Part shown: positions 1 to 6,109 of the stretch, piece after piece | Numbering within the stretch: the first letter of the stretch is position 1 | Layout of the letters: every line of letters starts with the position of its first letter | Notes under the pieces: generated by a model | Databases searched by the model: none | Told to the model about the DNA's origin: nothing | The model's input: the letters and a program-made list of their open reading frames with translations, nothing else | DNA from: Xanthobacteraceae bacterium | GTDB taxonomy: Bacteria; Pseudomonadota; Alphaproteobacteria; Rhizobiales; Xanthobacteraceae | Assembly: GCA_030037105.1 (NCBI GenBank) | Contig: JASHRY010000133.1 | Location: 1-6,109 of the forward strand | Direction: 5' to 3' | DNA length: 6,109 nt | Translations under genes and position numbers: made by a program

Positions 1-273
1 AGCCACACCATCAATATGCCGCCGGACCTCCTCAGCACAGGCGAGCATTCCCCCCTCGAAGTGCGCGGCGATTCGATGATCGAGCCTGGCATCCTCGACG
101 GCGACATCGTCGTCGCCTTGATCGACGACGAGGAAGCGACCCTCAAGCGCTTCCGGCGCCGCGGCGCCTCGATCGCGCTCGAGCCCGCCAACACAGCCTA
201 TGAAGTGCGCATCCTGCCGCCCACCCGCGTGCGCATCCAGGGCAAGCTCGTGGGGCTGTTCCGGCGGTATTGA
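1..273 (+). CDS. lexA: LexA repressor, C-terminal part (5' end outside window), with apparent internal deletion
   Basis: Partial gene: the open frame runs in from base 1, so the first in-window ATG (base 16) is internal and not a start. LexA represses the SOS DNA-repair regulon and cleaves itself when RecA filaments form; the visible part is the S24-family self-cleavage domain. The catalytic serine is in V-R-G-D-S-M (Ser codon 73-75) and the catalytic lysine is in A-T-L-K-R-F (Lys codon 145-147). The tail, ending [10 protein letters not shown], matches the rhizobial LexA C-terminus as I recall it. The N-terminal winged-helix domain and the Ala-Gly cleavage site lie upstream and cannot be judged. 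Oddity: after G-I-L-D-G-D (88-105) the frame goes straight to [10 protein letters not shown]. In E. coli LexA 14 residues lie between these two blocks. The frame is intact, so this is not a frameshift. The identification is firm; whether the product works is uncertain. Confidence 0.93.
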   Translation, partial: SHTINMPPDLLSTGEHSPLEVRGDSMIEPGILDGDIVVALIDDEEATLKRFRRRGASIALEPANTAYEVRILPPTRVRIQGKLVGLFRRY

Positions 274-278
274 TCCGC

Positions 279-2561
279 TCAATCGTCCGCTTCGAGGTTT
301 TCGCGCCGCGGCGTCGCGTCGCGCGGCCGGGCTGCAGGGGACATCGAAGTCGGAACAGCGCGGGAAAGCGCAGCCGGTGCCAACGTCGCCGGTGCCCAGG
401 GACGGTCGAAGCCTTGGGCGCGCGCGGCTTCGATCGAAAAGCCGGAGCCGTCGCGATAGAGCGCCAGCGCGCCGCGCGCGCGCCAGAGATGGCGCCCGAC
501 CACCATCGCCGCGCAATGGGGCGGCGCTTCGCGCGTGGTCACGACGAGGATGGCGCGTTGGCAATCCTCCTCGAACGCATCGGGCTTGAGCACATAGGAG
601 ACGAGGCGGCCGTCGGCGAGCTTGCCGATGCAGGCGGACGGATCGCAGACGATGCCCGCGCCAAGTCCGCGATCGCGTACGTCGCGGCCGTCGGCGTCGG
701 CGGCAAGCCATTCGCGCATCGCGAACGTGTCGCGGCTGTGATGGAAGGCGAGCAGGCCGTCGGCGCCGCGCACGGCAAAGGTGCGTCCGTCGCCGGCAAC
801 AAGGACGTCCGGCGCGGGCGTGCGCGCCGCGAAGATGACGGCCATGAGCGCGAGCAATCCGCCGAACCAGCGCAGCGGCGTCTTCAACAGCCCGATCACC
901 AGCAAGCCTCCGGTCGCCAGGAGGAGCGGCCCGGTGCCGAACGCGCTGACGCGGCCGAATGCGCCGGGCAGGCCCGCCACCCAGAGCGCGACCGCATCCA
1001 TCCACTCGATGCCGTAGCCCATTTGCCGCCAACACTCGGCATCGAAGCCGAACGGCATGGCGAGAATGCCGACAAGGCCCATCGGCATCACCCAGGCGGA
1101 GACGATCGGCATGGCGAGCAGGTTCGCCAATACGCCGTAGGGCGCGAGGCGGTGGAAGTGGTAGGCCGCATAAGGCGTGGTGGCGAGGCCAGCGACCAAC
1201 GAAGCGAAAATGAGGCTTATGATCTCGTTCACGCCCCAGAGCGCCGCGCGGGCGCCGAGCGAAGTGTCGGCGCGGGCCCGCGTCCGGGGCAGGCCGCGGG
1301 CGTACACGGCGACCAGCGCCAGCGTCGCCGCAAATGACATCTGGAAGCTCGGATGCACGACCGCCTCGGGCGCGAAGAACAGGACGATGAGCGCGGCGAT
1401 CGTGACCGTGCGCAGCGTCAGGATCGGTCGGTCGAGCATGACGCCGATGAGCACGATCGCGATCATGATGAACGACCGTTGCGTCGCCACCTCGGCTCCG
1501 GAGAGTACGAGATAGAAAGCGGTGACGCCGAGCGCGGCGAGCGCCGCCCATTTTTTGACCGGCATGCGCTCGGCGACGCCCGGGATCAGCGCCAACACCG
1601 CGCGCAGGAAGAAGAACACGACGCCGGCGACGACCGCCATGTGGTAGCCGGAGATCGACAGCACGTGGCCGATGCCGGACACGAACATCGCGTTGTAGAC
1701 ATTGGCGGCAATGGCGTCGCGCTTGCCGGTGATCAGCATTGAGGCGATGGCGCCGGGATCGCCCGGCACGACCGAGCGGATGCGGGCGTCGATGGCGTCG
1801 CGCAGCCCCTGAACGACGGCGTTGGCGCGCAGCCGCACGCCGGCCGCCGCCGCTGGCGCGGTGATTTTGATGGCGCCGCGCACGAAGCCGGAGGCGCCGA
1901 TGCGCTGAAAATAAAGGTCGCGGGCGAAATCATAACTGCCGGGCTTAAGGGGCTGCAGCGGCGGATTGAGCTGCGCTTTCAGCTCGACGAAGGCGCCGGC
2001 GGGCGGCGCCATGCCGCGGCGCACCGAAAGCCGCACCCGCTGCGGCGTCTCCGGCATCCGACGGCCGGCCTCGATCCGTTCGACACGCATGATGAAGCGG
2101 TCGGTCTTCTGACTCTCCTCGCGCAGCTCGACGAAGCCGGCGAGCGACACGCCCGAAACCGGGAACCGCAGCACCGGATGCGCGATCAGCGCCGTTTTCA
2201 GCGTGGCGACGGCAAAGCCCGCGGTTATGGCGAAAAAACCGAGCGCGAGCACGAAGCCGACCGGACGCCGGCGCACCAGCAAAGCGGCGACTGCGCCGAC
2301 CGCGGCCAAGGCCGCCGTCGCCCACCAGACCGGTTCGCGCTCCGCCGCGAAGTAGAGGACGATGCCGGCGCCGAAAGCGACGGCGAACCACGGCAGCAGG
2401 CGGCCGGCACCAACCTCCGCCGCCGCCCATTCGCGAAGCCGCGCCGGGACGGCGAATTCGCGGCTCGGCCACGCCGCGCCCCACGCTTGCCGCGTTCCTC
2501 CGACCGGCCAAGTCCGCGCGCCGGCCCGCGCGCGACTTTGCGGATTGCCCTCGCCTGCCAC
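279..2561 (-). CDS. comEC: ComEC/Rec2-family competence membrane protein (DNA-uptake channel)
   Basis: Predicted 760-residue inner-membrane protein. ComEC forms the channel that passes single-stranded DNA into the cytoplasm during natural transformation. Order of parts: a polar Arg-rich N-terminus (1-50); hydrophobic segments at about 56-72, 80-96 and 101-120; a soluble DUF4131-like region (about 125-235); then the Competence core with many membrane segments (about 290-580). The core holds the family signature G-I-G-H-V-L-S-I-S-G-Y-H (297-308), L-S-G-A-E-V-A-T-Q-R (353-362) and H-P-S-F-Q-M-S-F-A (403-411). The tail (about 581-760) is soluble; I see no metallo-beta-lactamase HxHxDH motif, which longer ComEC proteins carry. 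Start: the frame stays open to base 3050, but beyond 2692 it is antisense to glnS. The GTG at 2561 has a Shine-Dalgarno-like GAGAGG 6 nt upstream; GTG at 2579 (766 residues) is the alternative. It lies 130 bp downstream of glnS on the same strand, so co-transcription is possible, and converges on lexA. Presence of comEC does not by itself show natural competence. Confidence 0.92.
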   Translation of the reverse strand: MAGEGNPQSRARAGARTWPVGGTRQAWGAAWPSREFAVPARLREWAAAEVGAGRLLPWFAVAFGAGIVLYFAAEREPVWWATAALAAVGAVAALLVRRRPVGFVLALGFFAITAGFAVATLKTALIAHPVLRFPVSGVSLAGFVELREESQKTDRFIMRVERIEAGRRMPETPQRVRLSVRRGMAPPAGAFVELKAQLNPPLQPLKPGSYDFARDLYFQRIGASGFVRGAIKITAPAAAAGVRLRANAVVQGLRDAIDARIRSVVPGDPGAIASMLITGKRDAIAANVYNAMFVSGIGHVLSISGYHMAVVAGVVFFFLRAVLALIPGVAERMPVKKWAALAALGVTAFYLVLSGAEVATQRSFIMIAIVLIGVMLDRPILTLRTVTIAALIVLFFAPEAVVHPSFQMSFAATLALVAVYARGLPRTRARADTSLGARAALWGVNEIISLIFASLVAGLATTPYAAYHFHRLAPYGVLANLLAMPIVSAWVMPMGLVGILAMPFGFDAECWRQMGYGIEWMDAVALWVAGLPGAFGRVSAFGTGPLLLATGGLLVIGLLKTPLRWFGGLLALMAVIFAARTPAPDVLVAGDGRTFAVRGADGLLAFHHSRDTFAMREWLAADADGRDVRDRGLGAGIVCDPSACIGKLADGRLVSYVLKPDAFEEDCQRAILVVTTREAPPHCAAMVVGRHLWRARGALALYRDGSGFSIEAARAQGFDRPWAPATLAPAALSRAVPTSMSPAARPRDATPRRENLEADD

Positions 2562-2567
2562 CGCGCG

Positions 2568-2573
2568 CCTCTC
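2568..2573 (-). promoter_or_regulatory. Ribosome binding site deciding the comEC start
   Basis: On the minus strand the hexamer GAGAGG lies 6 nt before the GTG at 2561. The upstream alternative GTG at 2579 has only a poor match (ATTGAG) before it, and no ATG occurs in frame between the end of glnS and the first recognisable ComEC residues. This favours the 2561 start. Confidence 0.5.
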
Positions 2574-2663
2574 GCCCACGCGCTCAATGAGAATGCCGTC
2601 ATAGTACACGATCTGCGTGCATTGGCGAGTGAGCGTGTGGAAAGCTGAGGCTGCCAGATGGAA

Positions 2664-2697
2664 GACCGGTTCCCACTTTTCCGGTCGCGCTTTAGCG
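2664..2697. repeat. Short palindromic intergenic repeat abutting the glnS stop
   Basis: The + strand reads GACCGG (2664-2669), an 11-nt spacer TTCCCACTTTT, then CCGGTC (2681-2686): a perfect 6-bp inverted repeat. It is followed by CGCT-TT-AGCG (2688-2697), a second small palindrome that contains the glnS TAA stop (2694-2692 on the minus strand). The core ACCGGTTCCCACTTTTCCGG resembles, from memory, a dispersed intergenic repeat common in Hyphomicrobiales genomes. Only one copy is in this window, so its dispersed nature cannot be shown here. On the minus strand no T-tract follows the stem, so it is not a classical intrinsic terminator, although the hairpin could protect or end the glnS transcript. 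The rest of the gap (2562-2663) shows no ORF or clear promoter. Confidence 0.5.
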
Positions 2698-4377
2698 GGC
2701 GCTGCCGGAAACCTTGGCCCAAGTATCGCGCAATCCGACGGTGCGGTTGAACACGAGCCGATCCGGCGTCGAGTCCGGATCGCGACAGAAATAACCCTGT
2801 CGCTCGAACTGTACGGCATGCTTGGAATTTTCTCCGGCCAAAGCCGGCTCGACGCGGGCATCGGCGATGATTTCGAGCGAGTTCGGATTGAGGTCGGCGG
2901 CGAAATCTCCGGCATTCGGATCGGGACGCAGGAACAGCGGATTGTAGAGCCGTATCTCGGCCGGCACCGCGTCCGTCGCCGAAACCCAGTGCAGCGTCGC
3001 CTGCACTTTGCGGCCGTCGGGCGCGTTGCCGCCGCGGGTCGCCGGATCATAGCTGCAGCGCAGCTCGACCACCTCGCCGGCCTTGTTCTTCACCGCCTCG
3101 CGGCAGGTGATGAAATAGGCATAACGCAGCCGCACCTCGCGGCCGGGCGCCAGGCGGAAGAATTTCTTCGGCGGATTGTCCATGAAGTCGTCGCGCTCGA
3201 TGAAAAGCTCGCGGCCGAAGCGGACACGCCGCGTTCCGGCGCCCGCGTCCTCGGGGTGGTTGACGGCCTCGACGTCCTCGCCGCGGCCTTGCGGATAGTT
3301 CTCGATCACGATTTTCAGCGGCCGCAGCACCGCCATGCGCCGCTGCGCCGTCTTGTTGAGGTGCTCGCGGATGGAAAATTCCAGCATCGCCACATCGACG
3401 ACGCTGTTGGCCTTGGCGACGCCGATCCGCTTGATGAAATCGCGGATCGCCGCCGGCGGCACGCCGCGCCGGCGCAGCCCGGCGAGCGTCGGCATGCGCG
3501 GATCGTCCCAGCCGCCGACCCGGCCGCCACGCACGAGTTCGGTAAGCACGCGCTTCGACAGCACCGTGTAGGAGAGATTGAGCCGCGCGAACTCGTACTG
3601 GCGCGGCCGCGAGGGCACCGGAAGGTTTTCCAGGAACCAGTCGTAGAGCGGACGATGATCCTCGAATTCGAGCGTGCAGATGGAATGGGTGACGCCCTCG
3701 ATGGCGTCCGACTGGCCGTGGGCGAAATCGTAGCTCGGATAGATGTACCATGTCGTGCCGGTGCGCGGATGCTCGGCGTGGATGATGCGGTAGAGGACCG
3801 GATCGCGTAGGTTGATGTTGCCGGAGGCCATGTCGATCTTGGCGCGCAGGACGCGCGCGCCGTTCGGATATTCGCCGGCGCGCATGCGGCGGAACAGGTC
3901 GAGGTTCTCCGCGACGCTGCGCCCGCGATAGGGGCTGTCGGTTCCGGCCTCGGTCAAGGTGCCGCGCGCGAGCCGCATCTCTTCCTGCGTCTGGTCGTCG
4001 ACATAGGCCTTGCCGGCGCGGATGAGGTGCTCCGCCCATTGGTAAAGCTGCTCGAAATAGTCGGAGGCGTGATAAAGATGCCCGCCCCAATCGAAACCGA
4101 GCCAGCGCACGTCGCGCTCGATGGCATCGATGTATTCCCGCTCCTCCTTGGTCGGATTGGTGTCGTCGAAGCGCAGATGGCAGCGGCCGCCGAATTCCTC
4201 CGCCACTCCGAAATTGAGGCAGATCGACTTGGCGTGGCCGATGTGAAGATAGCCGTTCGGCTCCGGCGGGAATCGGGTGACGACCGTAGTGTGCCGGCCC
4301 GCAGCCAGATCGGCGCGAATGATGTCGCGGATGAAATCCTGCCCCGCTTCCCGTGCCGCCGTTTCCGTAACCGCCAT
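2692..4377 (-). CDS. glnS: Glutaminyl-tRNA synthetase (GlnRS)
   Basis: 561-residue cytosolic class I synthetase that attaches glutamine to tRNAGln using ATP; E. coli GlnRS has 554 residues, so this is full length. Visible: [14 protein letters not shown] (35-48) with the HIGH ATP motif at 45-48; R-F-D-D-T-N-P (69-75), whose Asp71 corresponds by alignment to glutamine-binding Asp66 of E. coli; Y-I-Y-P-S-Y-D-F (211-218), with Tyr216 matching E. coli Tyr211; the KMSKS-equivalent V-L-S-K-R (272-276); and G-W-D-D-P-R-M-P-T (289-297). The beta-barrel anticodon-binding half (about 345-561) is complete and ends in [13 protein letters not shown] (544-556), as in E. coli. P-P-E-P-N-G rather than P-S-P-T-G, together with this barrel half, separates it from GluRS. 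There is no YqeY tail. The ATG at 4377 gives the usual N-terminus, though no strong Shine-Dalgarno precedes it. It is divergent from gltX. GlnRS is patchy in alphaproteobacteria, so an ancestral gain by transfer is plausible, although base composition resembles the neighbours. Confidence 0.97.
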   Translation of the reverse strand: MAVTETAAREAGQDFIRDIIRADLAAGRHTTVVTRFPPEPNGYLHIGHAKSICLNFGVAEEFGGRCHLRFDDTNPTKEEREYIDAIERDVRWLGFDWGGHLYHASDYFEQLYQWAEHLIRAGKAYVDDQTQEEMRLARGTLTEAGTDSPYRGRSVAENLDLFRRMRAGEYPNGARVLRAKIDMASGNINLRDPVLYRIIHAEHPRTGTTWYIYPSYDFAHGQSDAIEGVTHSICTLEFEDHRPLYDWFLENLPVPSRPRQYEFARLNLSYTVLSKRVLTELVRGGRVGGWDDPRMPTLAGLRRRGVPPAAIRDFIKRIGVAKANSVVDVAMLEFSIREHLNKTAQRRMAVLRPLKIVIENYPQGRGEDVEAVNHPEDAGAGTRRVRFGRELFIERDDFMDNPPKKFFRLAPGREVRLRYAYFITCREAVKNKAGEVVELRCSYDPATRGGNAPDGRKVQATLHWVSATDAVPAEIRLYNPLFLRPDPNAGDFAADLNPNSLEIIADARVEPALAGENSKHAVQFERQGYFCRDPDSTPDRLVFNRTVGLRDTWAKVSGSAR

Positions 4378-4402
4378 GACGAATCACTGCCAAATCGCCG
4401 CG

Positions 4403-4418
4403 GCGCCGCTTGCGGCGC
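4403..4418. repeat. Perfect 16-bp inverted repeat in the glnS leader
   Basis: GCGCCGC-TT-GCGGCGC: 7-bp arms around a TT centre, lying between the candidate glnS promoter and the glnS start. As RNA it could form a very GC-rich hairpin near the 5' end of the glnS mRNA; as DNA it could be a dimeric regulator site. In a genome this GC-rich a short GC palindrome may also arise by chance. Confidence 0.45.
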
Positions 4419-4425
4419 GCCCCGG

Positions 4426-4453
4426 ATTGAACAAATCGGCCGGCGCGGTCAAG
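4426..4453 (-). promoter_or_regulatory. Candidate housekeeping-sigma promoter for glnS
   Basis: On the minus strand CTTGAC (4453-4448; TTGACC at 4452-4447) matches the alphaproteobacterial -35 consensus. TTCAAT (4431-4426) is a four-of-six match to a -10 box. The spacer is 15 nt, shorter than the preferred 16-18. It would give a leader of roughly 40 nt before the ATG at 4377. This is the best match I found by eye in the divergent region; there is no experimental support. Confidence 0.35.
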
Positions 4454-4571
4454 CCCGCTCGCCCTGCCCTTGCCGAAGAGGATCATTGAGTTTGCCGCCG
4501 ATGGATTTCCGTCATGAAACGTCTTCAGGCTGTGCTACACGGACACGCGCCCGCGAGGATCAAGACCGGAC

Positions 4572-6011
4572 ATGGCCGTCATCACCCGCTTCGCCCCCTC
4601 GCCGACCGGTTTTCTGCATATCGGCGGCGCGCGTACCGCGCTGTTCAACTGGCTTTACGCGCGCGGTCGCGGCGGAAAGATGCTGCTGCGCATCGAGGAC
4701 ACCGACCGCGAGCGCTCGACGCAGGCTGCGATCGATGCGATCTTCGACGGGCTCACCTGGCTCGGCGTCACCTGGGACGGCGAGCCCTTCTATCAATTCG
4801 CCCGTTCGGCACGGCACCGCGAAATCGTCGAGCAGCTTATGGCCGCCGGGCGCGCCTATCGTTGCTATGCAACCCCCGAAGAGCTCGCACAAATGCGCGA
4901 ATTGGCGCGCCGCGAAGGCCGCGCCAGGCTCTATGACGGCCGCTGGCGCGACCGCGATCCGAGCGAGGCGCCGCCGGGCGTCAAGCCCGCGATCCGGTTC
5001 AAAGCGCCGCTTTCCGGCGAAACCGTCATCGAGGATCGGGTCCAGGGCCGCGTCGTCTGGCAGAACGAGAACCTCGATGATCTCGTGCTGCTGCGCTCGG
5101 ACGGCACGCCGACCTACATGCTCGCCGTGGTCGTCGACGATCACGACATGGGCGTCACCGACATCATCCGCGGCGACGATCATCTGACCAATGCCGCGCG
5201 GCAGAAACAGATCTACGACGCGCTCGGCTGGCCGGTGCCGACGATGGCGCATATTCCGCTGATCCACGGCCCGGACGGCGCAAAACTGTCCAAGCGGCAC
5301 GGCGCACTCGGTGTCGACGCCTATCGCGCCATGGGCTACTTGCCGGCGGCGTTACGCAATTATCTGGTGCGGCTCGGCTGGAGCCACGGCGATCAGGAGA
5401 TATTTTCCACCGCGGAGATGATCGCGGCGTTCGATTTGCCGCAGATCGGCCGCTCGCCGGCGCGCTTCGATTTTGCCAAGCTCGAGAACCTCGACGGTCA
5501 TTACATCCGGGCCAGCGCCGACGCGGCGTTGCTCGGTGCGATCGATCGGCTCCTGCCGCATCTTGCCGGCGGGGACGCGATCGCCGCAAAGATGACGCCG
5601 CGATTGCGCCAGCAATGGCTGGCGGCGATGCCGAGCCTGAAGGAGCGCGCCAAGACGCTCGTTGATCTGATCGAGGGAGCACATTTCCTGCTCGCGGCCC
5701 GACCCATTCCCCTGGATGACAAAGCCAAAGCGCTGCTCACGCCGCAAGCGCACGCGTTGTTGCATGACCTTATGGCCGAACTTGCCGGGACCGAGCCGTG
5801 GACGCGGGAGGCGACCGAACGTATCATGCGCGCGTTTGCCGAGCGCAGAGGCGCCAAGCTCGGCGCAGTCGCCCAGCCGTTGCGCGCCGCGCTCACCGGT
5901 CGCACCACCTCCCCAGGAATCTTCGACGTGCTGATCGTACTCGGCAAGGCCGAAAGTCTGGCGCGGTTGGCGGATCAGGTCGCCGGCGGCGCGGAACCGC
6001 GCGCGGGGTGA
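4572..6011 (+). CDS. gltX: Glutamyl-tRNA synthetase (GluRS)
   Basis: 479-residue cytosolic class I synthetase that charges tRNAGlu with glutamate; full length for the family. Its product also feeds tetrapyrrole synthesis in alphaproteobacteria that use only the HemA (ALA synthase) route less directly, so translation is its main role here. Seen: [16 protein letters not shown] (6-21), the HIGH-type ATP motif with the usual Gly19; [11 protein letters not shown] (40-50); [11 protein letters not shown] (201-211); K-L-S-K-R-H-G (238-244), the KMSKS-equivalent loop; and the helical anticodon-binding half from about 315 to the end, with [13 protein letters not shown] (442-454). The region near 97-125 has only one Cys (98), so the zinc ligands of E. 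coli GluRS are absent, as in zinc-free relatives. The ATG at 4572 is the only reasonable start: it gives the standard N-terminus and no in-frame start codon lies just upstream. With glnS next door, this GluRS may need to charge only tRNAGlu, but its anticodon selectivity cannot be read by eye. Confidence 0.97.
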   Translation: MAVITRFAPSPTGFLHIGGARTALFNWLYARGRGGKMLLRIEDTDRERSTQAAIDAIFDGLTWLGVTWDGEPFYQFARSARHREIVEQLMAAGRAYRCYATPEELAQMRELARREGRARLYDGRWRDRDPSEAPPGVKPAIRFKAPLSGETVIEDRVQGRVVWQNENLDDLVLLRSDGTPTYMLAVVVDDHDMGVTDIIRGDDHLTNAARQKQIYDALGWPVPTMAHIPLIHGPDGAKLSKRHGALGVDAYRAMGYLPAALRNYLVRLGWSHGDQEIFSTAEMIAAFDLPQIGRSPARFDFAKLENLDGHYIRASADAALLGAIDRLLPHLAGGDAIAAKMTPRLRQQWLAAMPSLKERAKTLVDLIEGAHFLLAARPIPLDDKAKALLTPQAHALLHDLMAELAGTEPWTREATERIMRAFAERRGAKLGAVAQPLRAALTGRTTSPGIFDVLIVLGKAESLARLADQVAGGAEPRAG

Positions 6012-6025
6012 TCACATCCTATTTT

Positions 6026-6054
6026 CTTGCAGTGCACACTAGGTTGCGCTACGC
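6026..6054 (+). promoter_or_regulatory. Weak candidate promoter for the gene after gltX
   Basis: CTTGCA (6026-6031) and CTACGC (6049-6054) are separated by 17 bp and partly match the rhizobial-type CTTGAC / CTATAT pattern. It lies 14 bp past the gltX stop in a 98-bp noncoding tail that is more AT-rich at its start than the coding regions. In related genomes I recall gltA (citrate synthase) following gltX, which usually has its own promoter, but no part of the next gene is visible. Confidence 0.3.
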
Positions 6055-6089
6055 CGAATAAAGCCGGATCACAGGGCCGCTTGAGCTTT

Positions 6090-6103
6090 CGCCCGGTCGG
6101 GCG
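6090..6103. repeat. Small GC hairpin in the tail after gltX
   Basis: CGCCCG-GT-CGGGCG: perfect 6-bp arms with a 2-nt centre, 79 bp past the gltX stop. It has no following T-tract, so a classical terminator is not supported. It lies downstream of the candidate promoter and would therefore be in the leader of the next transcript if that promoter is real. Confidence 0.3.
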
Positions 6104-6109
6104 CCTCGC

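Larger units (their letters stand above)
4378..4571. other. Divergent glnS-gltX intergenic control region
   Basis: These 194 bp separate the glnS and gltX start codons and must hold the 5' control signals for both genes unless transcription enters from elsewhere. I find a candidate glnS promoter and a palindrome on the glnS side. On the gltX side I see only weak material: CTACAC (4535-4540) could be a -10 box but has no convincing -35, and GAGGA (4555-4559) is a possible Shine-Dalgarno 12 nt before the gltX ATG, rather far. I see no T-box-like, tRNA or convincing small ORF. Confidence 0.7.

Noticed and set aside
270..1337. Long + strand open frame of 355 residues opposite comEC
   Set aside because: It is antisense to a clearly conserved comEC frame, its translation is rich in Arg, Ala, Gly and charged residues without recognisable domains, and GC-rich DNA readily keeps such antisense frames open.
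2562..3050. Upstream extension of the comEC frame to an ATG at 3050
   Set aside because: The extension runs within the glnS coding region in another frame, has no ComEC-like sequence, and would make the protein far longer than the family. A GTG with a good ribosome binding site lies at 2561.
2617..3810. Long + strand open frame of 397 residues opposite glnS
   Set aside because: Antisense shadow of conserved glnS codons; no family motif in its translation.
3892..3907. GAAC-N8-GTTC resembling an alphaproteobacterial LexA operator
   Set aside because: The known spacing is N7, not N8, and this copy lies inside glnS coding sequence rather than near a promoter.
3047..4486. 479-residue minus-strand frame overlapping glnS in another phase
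   Set aside because: Low-complexity Arg/Ala/Gly-rich translation; the overlapping glnS frame is conserved over its whole length.
4512..4540. Possible gltX promoter with CTACAC as -10 box
   Set aside because: No acceptable -35 hexamer at 16-18 bp upstream (TCATGA/CATGAA); too weak to list as a feature.
1..6109. Search by eye for a new defence, mobile, CRISPR or RNA-based system
   Set aside because: Nearly all of the window is accounted for by four known gene families; no integrase, transposase, direct-repeat array, tRNA or rRNA was recognised, and the longest gap is 194 bp.

Overview
The window looks like chromosomal DNA from an alphaproteobacterium of the order Hyphomicrobiales (Rhizobiales), close to the Bradyrhizobium/Rhodopseudomonas side. 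Grounds: very GC-rich codons throughout, LexA and GltX sequences that closely match what I recall of proteins from that group, and the gene set lexA, comEC, gltX, which I recall as a conserved neighbourhood there, usually followed by gltA. No database search was possible, so the taxon is an inference.

Layout, left to right: (1) 1-273, + strand, the 3' end of lexA, the SOS repressor; its N-terminal DNA-binding part lies outside the window. (2) 279-2561, - strand, comEC, a DNA-uptake channel protein, convergent with lexA with 5 bp between the stop codons. (3) 2562-2691, a 130-bp gap holding a short palindromic repeat that abuts the glnS stop. (4) 2692-4377, - strand, a complete glutaminyl-tRNA synthetase (glnS). 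(5) 4378-4571, a 194-bp divergent intergenic region with a candidate glnS promoter and a perfect palindrome. (6) 4572-6011, + strand, a complete glutamyl-tRNA synthetase (gltX). (7) 6012-6109, noncoding, with a weak candidate promoter and a small hairpin ahead of whatever gene follows.

The two synthetases are divergent and share one control region. They charge tRNAGlu and tRNAGln, so this is a compact Glu/Gln decoding locus. Many alphaproteobacteria lack GlnRS and make Gln-tRNAGln by mischarging with GluRS followed by GatCAB amidation, so a GlnRS gene placed between comEC and gltX is the most notable feature of gene content.

The most unusual sequence feature is in lexA. The stretch between the catalytic Ser and Lys is 24 residues from Ser to Lys, against 37 in E. 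coli LexA. This looks like an in-frame loss of 14 residues (42 bp) between two Gly-Asp repeats, allowing for two extra residues elsewhere. It could be a real altered repressor or an assembly error. I see no mobile element, CRISPR array, RNA gene or new multi-gene system here; the window is otherwise ordinary housekeeping sequence.
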